Made by a program: the position numbers and the translations under genes
Shown: positions 1 to 8,863 of the stretch, piece by piece
Numbering within the stretch: position 1 is the stretch's first letter
Layout of the letters: each line of letters begins with the position of its first letter
The notes under the pieces: generated by a model
What the model saw: only the letters and a program-made list of their open reading frames with translations
Told to the model about the DNA's origin: nothing
The model's database searches: none
Assembly (NCBI RefSeq): GCF_902859945.1
Contig: NZ_CADIKL010000028.1
Location: forward strand, 1 to 64,000
Reading direction: 5' to 3'
Source of the DNA: Paraburkholderia caffeinitolerans
Lineage (GTDB): Bacteria; Pseudomonadota; Gammaproteobacteria; Burkholderiales; Burkholderiaceae
DNA: 64,000 nt

Positions 1-234
1 CCTGTAGCTCTGGTTCATCCATCACCCCGTAGATTTTTTGCAATCCTTACAGGGGTGGAATCTCAATAAACGTCAGATTGCCTGTTTCAACGAACTTTCG
101 GATTTATCCTAATCAGGATCATGCGTCGCGCATGACGCGTGTTGCAGGCAGACAACTCCAGGGAGCGACGCGCAGACGTGAGGTCGATCACGTTCCGCCT
201 GGCGAGCGCATGCCTGAAGAAAAGTGCGTGACAG
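1..234. other. Leading stretch without a supported gene
   Basis: This is the 3' flank of the minus-strand LysE-type gene. I see no reading frame with credible composition or a ribosome binding site, and no clear terminator. The short plus-strand open frame here is arginine-rich and lies partly antisense to the exporter gene, so it is treated as spurious. Confidence 0.4.
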
Positions 235-834
235 CTACCGAACGAGTGGCCACATCAGCGACACGGAGAAGGTCGCCACCACCACCGCCGCGCAATGCTG
301 AACCAGCGCGGGGCGAATGCTTGGCATGCGCCCGTTGCGTGGCGCGGCGCCGATGGCGATCCACGCGAGGCCAATCGGTATCAACAGGACCGTGAAGATC
401 GTCATGGCCGCAAGCCACGTTGCGGGGCTCGAGAACGCTGTGGGAGGAAATATCGAGCCCGCGAATAGCGTGGCCTTGGGATTGAGCACCGTTGCGCAGA
501 ATAGCGCGCGCACACCGACCACACCGGTGGCCGAGGACGCGACCGAATCCGCCGTGAGCCACAGGCGAATGGCGAGCCATGCAAGATAGAGGCTGCTGGC
601 CACGCGCAGGAGCTTGGGCAGCCAGCTCATCGAATGCGAGGCGTGTGTGAAGCAAATGCCCCAAAGGGAAATCGAAACGAGGTAGCCGGCCAGTTCCGCG
701 GCGGTGAGATGCGCTGAGCGGCGCACGCCTTGTCTCAGCCCGGCGGCGGCAAGCAGGGTGTTGGTGGGGCCCGGCATGAGGAGCACAATCGCGCAGCTCA
801 AGGCCATCAGTCCGGCGGTCGAAGGGGAGAGCAT
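235..834 (-). CDS. LysE/RhtB family amino acid exporter
   Basis: This is a predicted inner-membrane efflux protein of about 199 residues, near the usual 200-210 for LysE/RhtB proteins. The N-terminus carries the family signature of a first hydrophobic helix ending in MPGPTN. Further hydrophobic segments follow, with a conserved LNPKATLF motif in the middle, which matches the NPK signature of the family. The family exports amino acids or related metabolites; the substrate cannot be read from the sequence. A start 48 bases upstream is open, but the internal Met used here places the family start just before the first helix. It is transcribed away from the pigment cluster and is probably monocistronic. 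Confidence 0.85.
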   Translation of the reverse strand: MLSPSTAGLMALSCAIVLLMPGPTNTLLAAAGLRQGVRRSAHLTAAELAGYLVSISLWGICFTHASHSMSWLPKLLRVASSLYLAWLAIRLWLTADSVASSATGVVGVRALFCATVLNPKATLFAGSIFPPTAFSSPATWLAAMTIFTVLLIPIGLAWIAIGAAPRNGRMPSIRPALVQHCAAVVVATFSVSLMWPLVR

Positions 835-1228
835 GAAGGGGCGGGGGAAGAGGACTGAAGTGAGTTTGAAGACAGCTCGCATTCTACTGATTGCGTGTTC
901 AAGCGCCTATTTTGGAGATGGCCTTGACCCTTGTGCGTGTACGATCTGATCAGTCGAGATATGCGAAATGGATGCTTTGGGCAGGTTGCCGAGATCTCGA
1001 TTTGCGGCTTGAGGATAAATATAAGGCTTTGAATAAAAACAATAATTTCTCCAGGAAGCGAAAATCAACAAAATTTTCAAAAATGTCCTAAATAATTATC
1101 AAAACCCGCCGTTAGAATACGGGCGAGAACCCGGCTTCGAGAAATGACTCGCGGCCGAGGAGAATAAATTTCTGACGTTCAGGCCGCGAGACCGCAAGCC
1201 ACGGCCATCCCACTGTCCATTCTTCTTT
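835..1228. promoter_or_regulatory. AT-rich divergent intergenic region upstream of the aryl polyene operon
   Basis: This region separates the minus-strand exporter from the first gene of the pigment operon. The stretch from about 1010 to 1120 is strikingly AT-rich compared with its surroundings, which is typical of a promoter zone or a target for an AT-binding silencer. No -35/-10 pair with good spacing stands out, so the exact promoter is not assigned. It is the only sizeable non-coding gap upstream of 16 tightly packed genes, so the operon promoter is inferred to lie here. Confidence 0.4.
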
Positions 1229-1921
1229 ATGTCCGACTTATCGTGGACTTTGCCCATTGCGCGATGGTCTTTCTGGTCCTCTGCTTCGGAAAGCGTGCCT
1301 GAAGTCACATTCGTCGACCCCATGATGCGACGCCGACTGAGTTCGCTCTCGCGTATGGCCCTGAAAGTGGCGGGCGATTGCGTCGACACGCAGAAAAGCA
1401 CGCGCGTGATATTCGCGTCGCGGCACGGCGAGTTGCGCCGCACGACGGATATTCTGCGCGATATCGAGGCCGGCAAACCGGTCTCGCCCAATGCATTCAG
1501 TCTTTCCGTGCTCAACGCGATGTCGGGGCTGTTCGGTATCGTGCGTAAGGACCGTTCCGCGGCAACGGCCGTTTCGGCCGGCGCGCAGACGCTCGGCTAT
1601 GCGTTGCTCGAAGCTCATGCGCAGTACGCGGACGAGCCCGGCAGCCCGGTGCTGGTGGTCTATGCCGATGAGCCCGCCGATGCGCGCTACGGCGTGATCG
1701 AGCAGGAAGTGCAGCGTGGTGCGTTCGCGCTGCTGCTCGACCCCGAAGCAGCGCCGCAAGGCCAGTTGGCGTGCTCGGTCACCCGGCAGGCGTGCGCGCC
1801 AGGGCGCGAGTTCGCCACGCAGAGCGAGGCGCTTCAGCACTGCCTGAGCGCAGGCGAGCGCGCGGCGTGGCGCGGCAGTGGCGGCACATGGCAATGGAGC
1901 TGGGATGCGTGCGCGGCTTGA
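1229..1921 (+). CDS. apeC: Beta-ketoacyl synthase-like chain-length factor (ApeC-like)
   Basis: This 230-residue protein resembles the short ketoacyl-synthase-like family (Ketoacyl-synt_2) that occurs as a chain-length-factor partner in aryl polyene clusters. Near the N-terminus it has the pattern IARWSFW, then a Met/Arg-rich segment (MMRRRLSSLSRMALKVA). It is far shorter than a full ketosynthase and lacks the catalytic Cys/His/His triad. In characterised aryl polyene systems the equivalent protein (ApeC) forms a heterodimer with the ketosynthase ApeO, encoded here at 12415-13599. It is the first gene of the operon and overlaps the next by 17 bases if the acyltransferase start at 1905 is right. 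The start has a weak ribosome binding site, so a nearby alternative is possible. Confidence 0.8.
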   Translation: MSDLSWTLPIARWSFWSSASESVPEVTFVDPMMRRRLSSLSRMALKVAGDCVDTQKSTRVIFASRHGELRRTTDILRDIEAGKPVSPNAFSLSVLNAMSGLFGIVRKDRSAATAVSAGAQTLGYALLEAHAQYADEPGSPVLVVYADEPADARYGVIEQEVQRGAFALLLDPEAAPQGQLACSVTRQACAPGREFATQSEALQHCLSAGERAAWRGSGGTWQWSWDACAA

Positions 1922-2699
1922 TTACGGCTGGCGGCTTTTCGCTACCGCCCTCAGCTTCATCGTATTCGGCGTGTGCGGGCTATTTTTCTCGCTATTCGTG
2001 TTTCCGCTCGTGCTGGTGTGGCCGCATCGCGCCTCGCGGCAGCGCGCGGTCACCACCGTCATCCACGGGTTCTTCCGCGCATTGGTGGCCGCCTTGCAGC
2101 GCATGGGCGTCATGGAACTCGACGTCGCCGGCGTGGATGCGCTGCGCTCGGGCACGCCCGCGATCGTGGTCGCGAATCATCCGACCTACCTCGACGTCGT
2201 GGTGCTGCTCTCGCTCACGCCTTCCGCGTGCTGCGTTGTGAAGAACGCGCATTGGAGCAATCCGTGCATGTGGGGGATCGTGCGCGCGGCCGAATACGTG
2301 AGCAATGCCGATCCCGCGGGCTTCGTGAAGGACTGCGCGCGCCGGCTCGCGGACGGATACAGCATGATCATCTTCCCCGAAGGCTCGCGCAGTCCCGCGC
2401 CGAATCGGCTGCACGCGTTTTCTCGCGGCTTCGCGCACACGGCGCTGGAGGCTGGCGTGCCGATCCTGCCTGTGCTCATGCATTGCGACCCGCCTGCTTT
2501 TACGAAGCAGATGCGCTGGTATCACGTGCCCGAGCGGCCGTTCCGCATCACCGTCAATGCGCTGGCGCCCATCGGCGTCGAGCGGCTGGCGCCGCGCGAG
2601 ATGCCCGCGGCGCTGGCCGCGCGCAACGTTACACGTGCCGTCGAGGCACACATCACTCAGTACTTGTTCGACTATGGATTCTTTAAAACTGGAAATTAA
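1905..2699 (+). CDS. apeD: Lysophospholipid acyltransferase family protein (ApeD-like)
   Basis: This is a PlsC-type acyltransferase of 264 residues. An N-terminal hydrophobic segment (about residues 10-40) anchors it in the inner membrane. The catalytic NHxxxxD motif is seen as His92 and Asp97 within NHPTYLD, and the second block FPEGSRS is also present. In aryl polyene clusters this enzyme is thought to help attach the polyene acid to a lipid anchor, so the pigment becomes an outer-membrane lipid. The ATG at 1905 is preferred because GGAG lies at a good distance upstream; an upstream start at 1878 is open. The 3' end overlaps the following carrier protein gene by 26 bases, implying translational coupling. 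Confidence 0.88.
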   Translation: MRARLDYGWRLFATALSFIVFGVCGLFFSLFVFPLVLVWPHRASRQRAVTTVIHGFFRALVAALQRMGVMELDVAGVDALRSGTPAIVVANHPTYLDVVVLLSLTPSACCVVKNAHWSNPCMWGIVRAAEYVSNADPAGFVKDCARRLADGYSMIIFPEGSRSPAPNRLHAFSRGFAHTALEAGVPILPVLMHCDPPAFTKQMRWYHVPERPFRITVNALAPIGVERLAPREMPAALAARNVTRAVEAHITQYLFDYGFFKTGN

Positions 2700-2997
2700 A
2701 CAGCTGTTGATCGAGGCGCTGGATCTCGAACACCTGACGCCCGCCGACATCGACGACGATGCGCCGCTTTTCGACACCGACGGCGTGGGGCTCGATTCGA
2801 TCGACGCGCTGGAGATCGGCATCGTGCTGCGCCAGCACTATCACTTGACCCTCTCCGCGGACGACGAAAGCGTGCGCGGCTATTTTCGCTCGATCAACAC
2901 GCTCGCGGATTTCGTCGCGAGCAATCGAAACACCGCTGGCAACACCGTTGGCGACTCAGACGCGACGCTGGAAACCACAGCAGGCAAGGGGGATTGA
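2674..2997 (+). CDS. apeE: Acyl carrier protein 1 of the aryl polyene synthase (ApeE-like)
   Basis: This is an acidic carrier protein of 107 residues. The phosphopantetheine attachment motif is GLDSIDALE with Ser42. A C-terminal tail of about 25 residues after the ACP fold is low in complexity and rich in Thr, Ala and Gly, and is longer than usual. It is one of two ACPs in the cluster, matching the ApeE/ApeF pair of the characterised system on which the aryl starter and growing polyene are carried. Its start lies inside the acyltransferase gene (26-base overlap), and the second ACP follows after 3 bases. No phosphopantetheinyl transferase gene is present in the window, so modification must come from an enzyme encoded elsewhere. 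Confidence 0.9.
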   Translation: MDSLKLEIKQLLIEALDLEHLTPADIDDDAPLFDTDGVGLDSIDALEIGIVLRQHYHLTLSADDESVRGYFRSINTLADFVASNRNTAGNTVGDSDATLETTAGKGD

Positions 2998-3000
2998 ATC

Positions 3001-3252
3001 ATGAGCGACGCCGAAATTCTTGCCCGTATCCGCGAGATCTTTCACGAAAACTTCGACATTGACCCGTCGCGCATCACGCCGGAGGCGCACTTGTTTGCCG
3101 AACTGGATCTGGACAGCATCGACGCCGTCGACCTGGCCATCAAGCTCCAGGAAATGACGGGCCGCCGCATCAAGCCGGAAGAGTTCAAGTCGGTGCGCAC
3201 GGTGGGCGGTGTGATTGCCGCTGTCCAGTCGCTGCTCGCGACCCAGGCTTGA
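3001..3252 (+). CDS. apeF: Acyl carrier protein 2 of the aryl polyene synthase (ApeF-like)
   Basis: This is an 83-residue acyl carrier protein with the attachment motif LDLDSIDAVD, Ser39 being the predicted phosphopantetheine site. Its length and helix pattern are those of a normal type II ACP. It follows the first ACP after a 3-base gap. The presence of two distinct ACPs is a hallmark of aryl polyene clusters: one may carry the starter and the other the elongating chain. The division of labour cannot be told from sequence alone. Confidence 0.92.
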   Translation: MSDAEILARIREIFHENFDIDPSRITPEAHLFAELDLDSIDAVDLAIKLQEMTGRRIKPEEFKSVRTVGGVIAAVQSLLATQA

Positions 3253-3263
3253 AGCGGTTCGTG

Positions 3264-3860
3264 ATGGCTCGCCCATGGCCGGGCGGCATGCGCATCCTCG
3301 CGAAACTCGCCTACCCGGTGGTGATTTTGTGCGCGTGGCGCTGGGATTCGCCGCGCTTTGTCGGTCTGCTGCTGCTCGCGTTGCTGCTGTTGCAGCGCGT
3401 GGCCGGCACGGGGGCGCTCGCCGCGTCGCTGCGCAAGCTCACACCGGTGGACTGGGCCGTGGCCATCGCGCTCAACGTCGCCTCGGTGGCGATCGTGCTG
3501 ACCAATAGCGAATTGATTATGCGGTTGTACCCTTCGCTCGTGAATCTCGGGCTGCTTGTCGCCTTCGGCGCGACCCTCGTGAAAGGGCCGTCGATGGTCG
3601 AGAAGTTCGCCCGCCGGAATTACGCCGATCCTCCCGCCCACGTGGTGCGCTACACGCGCCGCGTCACGCAGCTCTGGTGTGTCTTTTTCGCGGTGAATGC
3701 CGTGTTTTCGGCATGGACGGCGCTGGGGTGGTCGACCAGAGCCTGGTCGCTCTACAACGGAGCCATTGTGTACGGCATTATCGGGGCGCTGCTCGCGGGC
3801 GAGTTCGTCTGGCGCAAATGGGTCATGCTGCCGCGCGCTGCCCGCCGGGAGGCAGCGTGA
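3264..3860 (+). CDS. apeG: COG4648-type inner-membrane protein of aryl polyene cluster (ApeG-like)
   Basis: This is a polytopic membrane protein of about 198 residues with at least four hydrophobic helices, at roughly residues 9-45, 55-75, 90-105 and 130-175. It corresponds in position and character to the small membrane protein that follows the two ACPs in aryl polyene clusters. Its role is not established; a part in anchoring the synthase or in export has been suggested for the family. Start choice is uncertain: TTG at 3249, GTG at 3261 and ATG at 3264 are all in frame at the ACP stop. The stop codon overlaps the GTG start of the ligase gene. Confidence 0.75.
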   Translation: MARPWPGGMRILAKLAYPVVILCAWRWDSPRFVGLLLLALLLLQRVAGTGALAASLRKLTPVDWAVAIALNVASVAIVLTNSELIMRLYPSLVNLGLLVAFGATLVKGPSMVEKFARRNYADPPAHVVRYTRRVTQLWCVFFAVNAVFSAWTALGWSTRAWSLYNGAIVYGIIGALLAGEFVWRKWVMLPRAARREAA

Positions 3861-5578
3861 TTGCGTTGCATGAACTGCTCGTGGCGCCGCGTCGCGAGAC
3901 GCGGGACGCGGTGTGCATCGACGGCGCGAACGTGAAGCGCTTCGCTGCGTTTCGCGCGCGGGCGCTGGGCATTGCCGCGCGCGCGCGGCGGCAGCCGGGC
4001 GAGCGTTTCGTGTTGTGGAGCGACGATCCCTATGCGTTCGCGTGCGCTTTGTTCGGACTGCTATCGGCCGGCAAGGTGCCGGTGATTCCGGCGAACCCGA
4101 CATCGGGCTATCTCGCGGAATTGCGCGACGCGTACGACGCCGTGCTCGACGACGGCGATCTCGCCGCGTGGTGCGCCGATGCGGGCGCGCCATCGCACGA
4201 CGAACCCGATGAACTGGATGAGCACGCGGGCGCGATCGACGCGAACGCCTCGCTCACGCTTTTCACCTCGGGCAGCAGCGGTGCGCCGAAGGCCGTTCAC
4301 AAGACGCTCGCGCAGTTCGACGCTGAAGTGCGCACGCTCGAAGCCGAGTGGGGCGCATTGCTCGGCGATGCAAGCGTGCTGGCGAGCGTGCCGCATCACC
4401 ACATCTATGGGCTGTTGTTTCGCGTGTTCTGGCCGCTTGCCGCCGGACGCGCATTCGATCGCGCAACCTGTGCCGACCCGCTTCAACTGCGCTCGCGCAT
4501 CGCGCAGTGCGGCGCGGCGGTGGTGGTCTCCACGCCCGCGCAGCTTTCGCGCTGGCCCGATCTGCCGGGTTTTGCGGCGCTTAGCCCCGCGCCTCGCGCG
4601 TTCTTTTCGTCGGGCGGGCCGCTGCCGTTCGAGGCCGCGCAGCGATATGCCGACACATTCGCCGCCGCGCCGCTCGAGGTCTACGGCAGCACGGAGACCG
4701 GCGGCATCGCATGGCGCAGGCAGAGCGAAACCGATGCATGGACGCCAATGCGTCGCATCGCTGTGCGCGCGGGCGCGGCGCACGAAGGCGGCGCGCTCGA
4801 AGTGCGCTCGCCGCATCTCGGCCACGACGGCTGGCATCGCACCGACGACAAAGCCGTGTTCGACGAGCGCGGGCGCTTTCGTCTGCAAGGGCGTCTCGAC
4901 CGAGTGGTCAAGCTCGATGGCAAGCGCGTATCGCTCGGCGAGATCGAGAGCCGGCTGCTGCTGCACCCGTGCGTGGCTGAAGCGAGGACGGTGCTGCTCG
5001 AAGGCGGCTCGCGTCAGCGCATCGGCGCGCTCGTCGTGCTGTCCGCGCAGGGCCATGAGACGCTGCAACGCGATGGCCGCGTGCAGTTCGTCAAGGCGTT
5101 GCGCCGCCACCTCGCGGCCTGGTTCGACGCAGTCGTGTTGCCGCGCCATTGGCGCATTCACCGCGCGCTGCCGGTCGATGCGCGCGGCAAGGTTCAGGCG
5201 CAGGCGGTGGCACGCGCGTTCGCCGCGCGCGAAGAAGGTTTCGAATTGCTCGCGGAGTGGGACGAGGCACAAGGGCGCGCGTTCGAATTGCGCGTGCCGC
5301 CCGCGCTCGTTCATTTCGCGGGCCACTTCCCCGGCTTGCCGATCTTGCCCGGCGTCGTGCAGGTCGACTGGACCCTGCGGTTCGCGCGGGAATGGGTGCC
5401 GGGCCTGTGCGCGCTCGCCTCGGTCGAGCAACTGAAGTTCGCCGCGCCGGTGCCGCCGGGCGCGGTGCTCAAGCTCACCCTCATGCACGACGCGGCGCGC
5501 CGGCGCGTCTCGTTCGCGTGGCGTCTCGGCGAGCGCGGCTGCGCCTCCGGCGTCATCGTGTACCGGGAGGCCGCGTGA
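3857..5578 (+). CDS. apeH: AMP-ligase fused to a FabZ-like dehydratase (ApeH-ApeI fusion)
   Basis: This two-domain protein has 573 residues. Residues 1 to about 450 form an acyl/aryl-AMP ligase. The P-loop-like motif LFTSGSSGAPKAVHK is at about 135-149, YGSTETGG at 276-283, the GRLDRVVKLDGKRVSLGEIE block near 345-364, and the C-terminal lysine region (DARGK) near 441-445. Residues from about 462 to the end form a hot-dog dehydratase with HFAGHFPGLPILPGV, His490 being the likely catalytic residue. In the E. coli system these activities are separate proteins, ApeH (starter activation onto ACP) and ApeI (dehydratase). The GTG start overlaps the previous stop as GTGA and has GGGAGG upstream. Either fusion or later splitting could be ancestral. 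Confidence 0.9.
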   Translation: MIALHELLVAPRRETRDAVCIDGANVKRFAAFRARALGIAARARRQPGERFVLWSDDPYAFACALFGLLSAGKVPVIPANPTSGYLAELRDAYDAVLDDGDLAAWCADAGAPSHDEPDELDEHAGAIDANASLTLFTSGSSGAPKAVHKTLAQFDAEVRTLEAEWGALLGDASVLASVPHHHIYGLLFRVFWPLAAGRAFDRATCADPLQLRSRIAQCGAAVVVSTPAQLSRWPDLPGFAALSPAPRAFFSSGGPLPFEAAQRYADTFAAAPLEVYGSTETGGIAWRRQSETDAWTPMRRIAVRAGAAHEGGALEVRSPHLGHDGWHRTDDKAVFDERGRFRLQGRLDRVVKLDGKRVSLGEIESRLLLHPCVAEARTVLLEGGSRQRIGALVVLSAQGHETLQRDGRVQFVKALRRHLAAWFDAVVLPRHWRIHRALPVDARGKVQAQAVARAFAAREEGFELLAEWDEAQGRAFELRVPPALVHFAGHFPGLPILPGVVQVDWTLRFAREWVPGLCALASVEQLKFAAPVPPGAVLKLTLMHDAARRRVSFAWRLGERGCASGVIVYREAA

Positions 5579-7299
5579 GCCTTTCGGCCTGCATCGTCAT
5601 TCCGATCTACAACCACAAGGACGCGATTGGCGGGACCGTGGCGAACCTGATCGTCCACGGCCTGCCGCTGATCGTCGTGGACGACGGCAGCGACGAGGCC
5701 ACCCAGCAGGTGCTGGCGGATCTCGCGCGGGTTCACGCCGGCCAGCTCACGCTGCTGCGCTTGCCCGAGAACGGCGGCAAGGGCATGGCGGTGATGGCGG
5801 GGCTGCGCGCGGCGCGCGACGCGGGCTACACGCACGCGTTGCAGATCGACGCCGATGGCCAGCACGACGCCGCCGATGTCCCGCGCTTTCTCGCCGCCGC
5901 GCGGTCGAAGCCGCATGCGGTCGTGATCGGCCGGCCCGTGTACGACGAAAGCGTGCCGAAGTCGCGTCTCTACGGGCGCTATCTCACGCATGTCTGGGTG
6001 TGGATCGAGACGCTCTCGTTCACGATTCGCGACTCGATGTGCGGTTTCCGGCTCTATCCGCTCGATCTCGCGTGCGCGCTGATCGACAGCGTGAAGCTGC
6101 CGGGGCGCATGGACTTCGATATCGAGATCCTCGTGCGCCTGCACTGGCGGCGCGCCGAATTCGTCTCGATCCCCACCGCCGTCAGGTATGCGACCGATGG
6201 CGTTTCGCATTTCGACGTGCTGTGGGACAACGTCCGCATCAGCCGCAGCCATACGCGGCTCGTGGCGGGCATGCTCGCGCGCTTGCCGCTGCTGCTCGCG
6301 CACAAGGTGCTGCCGAGGCGCGAGGGCGCGCCGGGCGGCTCCCCCTGGTGGCGCACTGCCGAGCGCGGCAGCCGCCTCGGCATGCAACTGCTGGCCTTGA
6401 GCTGCAAGCTGTTTGGCCGCCGTTTCACGGCGCTCTGGCTACACCCCATCGTCGCGTATTTTCTGGTGACTGGACGCCCCGCACGCGAAGCCTCGCGGCG
6501 CTACTTCGACCGGTTGAGCCAGTTTGCGCCGCAGCCGGACACGCCGCGCCCCGGCTGGCTCACCGCTTACCGGCACATGCTCACGTTCGCGCAATCGAGC
6601 TTCGACAAGCTGGCCGCGTGGTCGGGCCGGCTCGATCTGGCCGAGGTGGAGATCGACGATGCGCGCGCGCTCGACGCGCTGATCGCGAGCGGACGTGGCG
6701 CGCTCGTGATCGGCTCGCATCTCGGCAATCTGGAAATGGCGCGCGCGCTTGCGGTGCGCGGTGCGCAAACGAAGGTGACGGCGATCGTCTACACGGAGCA
6801 CGCGAAGCGCTTCAATAGCGTGCTCGCTTCCGCACACGACAATTTCGCCGAGCATCTCGTGCAGGTGAGCGATTTCGGTCCGGAGACCGCGCTGATGATG
6901 CAGCAGCGCATCGAGCGCGGCGAACTGCTCGTCATTGTCGGCGACCGCACGCCCGCGCGCGAAACGGGGCGCACGACCGAGGCCCGGTTCCTCGGCGAGA
7001 CGGCCGCTTTTGCTCAGGGGCCCTATGTATTGGCGCATGCGCTGGCATGCCCGGTCTATCTGCTGTTCTGCCTGAAAGAGCGCAGCGGCTACCGGCTCTA
7101 TTTCGAGCCGTTCGCCGAGCGCATCGATTTGCCGAGGCGCGCCCGCGCCGAGCATATCGCGGCGTGGGCGCAGCGCTTTGCGGCGCGTCTCGAACACCAC
7201 TGCCGCAACGCGCCTTACCAATGGTTCAACTTTTACGACTTCTGGGCGCGTCCCAGTCGGAATGCGGGGAAAGCGGGGAAAGCGAATGGCCGAACATGA
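5575..7299 (+). CDS. apeJ: Glycosyltransferase family 2 / lipid A-type acyltransferase fusion (ApeJ-like)
   Basis: This bifunctional protein has 574 residues. The N-terminal half (about 1-250) is a GT2 glycosyltransferase with the nucleotide-sugar site VVDDGSD at 34-40 and the metal-binding DADGQHD at 91-97. The C-terminal half (about 330-560) is an acyltransferase of the HtrB/LpxL type with the catalytic HLGN at 382-385 and a GDRTP block further on. Such a fusion is typical of aryl polyene clusters and is thought to build the glycolipid-like anchor to which the polyene is esterified. It starts with GTG overlapping the preceding TGA (GTGA). An open frame extends further upstream but would lie inside the ligase gene. 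The 3' end overlaps the ammonia-lyase gene by 14 bases. Confidence 0.88.
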   Translation: MSLSACIVIPIYNHKDAIGGTVANLIVHGLPLIVVDDGSDEATQQVLADLARVHAGQLTLLRLPENGGKGMAVMAGLRAARDAGYTHALQIDADGQHDAADVPRFLAAARSKPHAVVIGRPVYDESVPKSRLYGRYLTHVWVWIETLSFTIRDSMCGFRLYPLDLACALIDSVKLPGRMDFDIEILVRLHWRRAEFVSIPTAVRYATDGVSHFDVLWDNVRISRSHTRLVAGMLARLPLLLAHKVLPRREGAPGGSPWWRTAERGSRLGMQLLALSCKLFGRRFTALWLHPIVAYFLVTGRPAREASRRYFDRLSQFAPQPDTPRPGWLTAYRHMLTFAQSSFDKLAAWSGRLDLAEVEIDDARALDALIASGRGALVIGSHLGNLEMARALAVRGAQTKVTAIVYTEHAKRFNSVLASAHDNFAEHLVQVSDFGPETALMMQQRIERGELLVIVGDRTPARETGRTTEARFLGETAAFAQGPYVLAHALACPVYLLFCLKERSGYRLYFEPFAERIDLPRRARAEHIAAWAQRFAARLEHHCRNAPYQWFNFYDFWARPSRNAGKAGKANGRT

Positions 7300-8863
7300 T
7301 CTGAAGGATGCCGAAGTCGGAGCGGATGCCGTGGTGATCGGCGGTCGCCGCCTGACGATCGAGGACGTGGTGGCGGTGGCGCGCCACGGCGCGCCCGTGC
7401 GTCTGAGCGATGCCCCGGAGTGGCGCGAGCGCATCGCGCGCGGCGCCGAGTTTCTGCGTCGCCATCTGGCGGCGGGCGCGACCGTGTACGGCGTCAATAC
7501 CGGTTACGGCGATGCCTGCGTCGTCGACGTGCCGATGGCGCTGGTCGAGGCCCTGCCCTTGCAGCTCACGCGCTATCACGGCTGCGGCATGGGCGAGCAT
7601 CTGGACGACGTGTCGGCGCTCGCGGTGATTGCCGCGCGCCTGAATTCGCTCGCCTATGGGCTCTCCGGCGTGCGCCCGGTGTTGCTCGAACGCCTCGCCG
7701 ACCTCATCAATCATCGCGTGCTGCCGCGCATTCCCGCCGAGGGCTCGGTGGGCGCGAGCGGCGACCTCACGCCGCTTTCCTATGTCGCGGCGGCGCTGGC
7801 CGGCGAGCGCGACGTGAGGTTTCGCGGCGCGCTGTGCGAGGCGCGCGATGCGTGGCGCGCGCTCGATCGCGAGCCGCTCGTGCTCGCGCCGAAAGAAGGG
7901 CTCGCGCTGATGAACGGCACGGCGGTCATGACCGGTCTTGCGTGTCTCGCGTTCACGCGCGCGGCGCAACTTGCGCGGCTCGCGGCGCGCCTGACCGCGC
8001 TGGCGACGGTGGCGCTCGACGGGCGCGCCGCGCATTTCGACGCGCTCATCTTCGAAGCCAAGCCGCATGCGGGGCAGGGCGACGCGGCGGGCTGGATCCG
8101 TGCCGATCTCGCAGGGCGCCCGGACACGTCCGGCCACCGGCTGCAGGACCGCTATTCGATCCGCTGCGCGCCGCATGTGATCGGCGTGCTGTGCGATGCG
8201 CTCACGTGGATGCGGCGCGACATCGAGAACGAACTGAACAGCGCCAACGACAATCCGCTGATCGATCCCGACGGCGAGCGCGTGCTGCACGGCGGCAACT
8301 TCTACGGCGGGCATATCGCGTTCGCAATGGACGGCCTGAAGACCGCCGTGGCCAATCTTGCCGACCTGATGGACCGGCAGCTTGCGCTGCTCGTCGACGA
8401 CAAATTCAACAACGGCCTGCCGCGCAACCTGACCGGCGCGAGCGCCGCGCGCGCGCCGGTCAATCACGGCTTCAAGGCCGTGCAGATTTCGTCGTCGGCG
8501 TGGACGGCGGAGGCGCTCAAGCACACGATGCCCGCGAGCGTGTTCTCGCGCTCCACGGAAGCGCACAACCAGGACAAGGTGAGCATGGGGACGATCGCGG
8601 CGCGCGACTGCCTGCGCGTGCTGCAACTGACCGAGCAGGTCGCGGCGGCGCATGCGCTCGCCACGGTGCAGGCCGCGCGCCTGCGCCTGCGCGGCAACGC
8701 CGTGACGGTGATTCCCGCGCCGCTTCATGACTTCATGGCGGAGGTGGCCACATCGTCGCCGTTTGTCGATGAGGACCGCGCGCTCGAACAGGAGTTGCGC
8801 GCGATGACGGAGCGGATCGCGGCGGGCGATTTCATCGCCAACCGGCACGGAGACAAGTCATGA
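7286..8863 (+). CDS. Aromatic amino acid ammonia-lyase (HAL/PAL/TAL family)
   Basis: This 525-residue enzyme of the MIO-dependent lyase family removes ammonia from an aromatic amino acid to give an acrylic acid. The Ala-Ser-Gly triad that cyclises to the MIO cofactor is at residues 157-159 (GSVGASGDLTPL). The catalytic Tyr68 sits in VYGVNTGYG. The substrate-selectivity pair, SH in histidine lyases, HL in tyrosine lyases and FL in phenylalanine lyases, reads Tyr97-His98 here (my alignment by eye). Inside an aryl polyene operon the natural role is supply of a cinnamate or 4-coumarate starter for the ligase at 3857-5578. A true histidase is unlikely because no other hut genes are nearby. The ATG at 7286 has GGGGAAAG upstream. 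Confidence 0.88.
   Translation: MAEHDLKDAEVGADAVVIGGRRLTIEDVVAVARHGAPVRLSDAPEWRERIARGAEFLRRHLAAGATVYGVNTGYGDACVVDVPMALVEALPLQLTRYHGCGMGEHLDDVSALAVIAARLNSLAYGLSGVRPVLLERLADLINHRVLPRIPAEGSVGASGDLTPLSYVAAALAGERDVRFRGALCEARDAWRALDREPLVLAPKEGLALMNGTAVMTGLACLAFTRAAQLARLAARLTALATVALDGRAAHFDALIFEAKPHAGQGDAAGWIRADLAGRPDTSGHRLQDRYSIRCAPHVIGVLCDALTWMRRDIENELNSANDNPLIDPDGERVLHGGNFYGGHIAFAMDGLKTAVANLADLMDRQLALLVDDKFNNGLPRNLTGASAARAPVNHGFKAVQISSSAWTAEALKHTMPASVFSRSTEAHNQDKVSMGTIAARDCLRVLQLTEQVAAAHALATVQAARLRLRGNAVTVIPAPLHDFMAEVATSSPFVDEDRALEQELRAMTERIAAGDFIANRHGDKS

Noticed and set aside
7226..8848. 540-codon minus-strand open frame
   Set aside because: It is antisense to the ammonia-lyase gene, with Arg/His-rich low-information translation and no ribosome binding site of note.
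7286..8863. Histidine utilisation (hut) gene
   Set aside because: The lyase belongs to the histidase-containing family, but no hutU, hutI or hutG is nearby and it is embedded by overlaps in the pigment operon.
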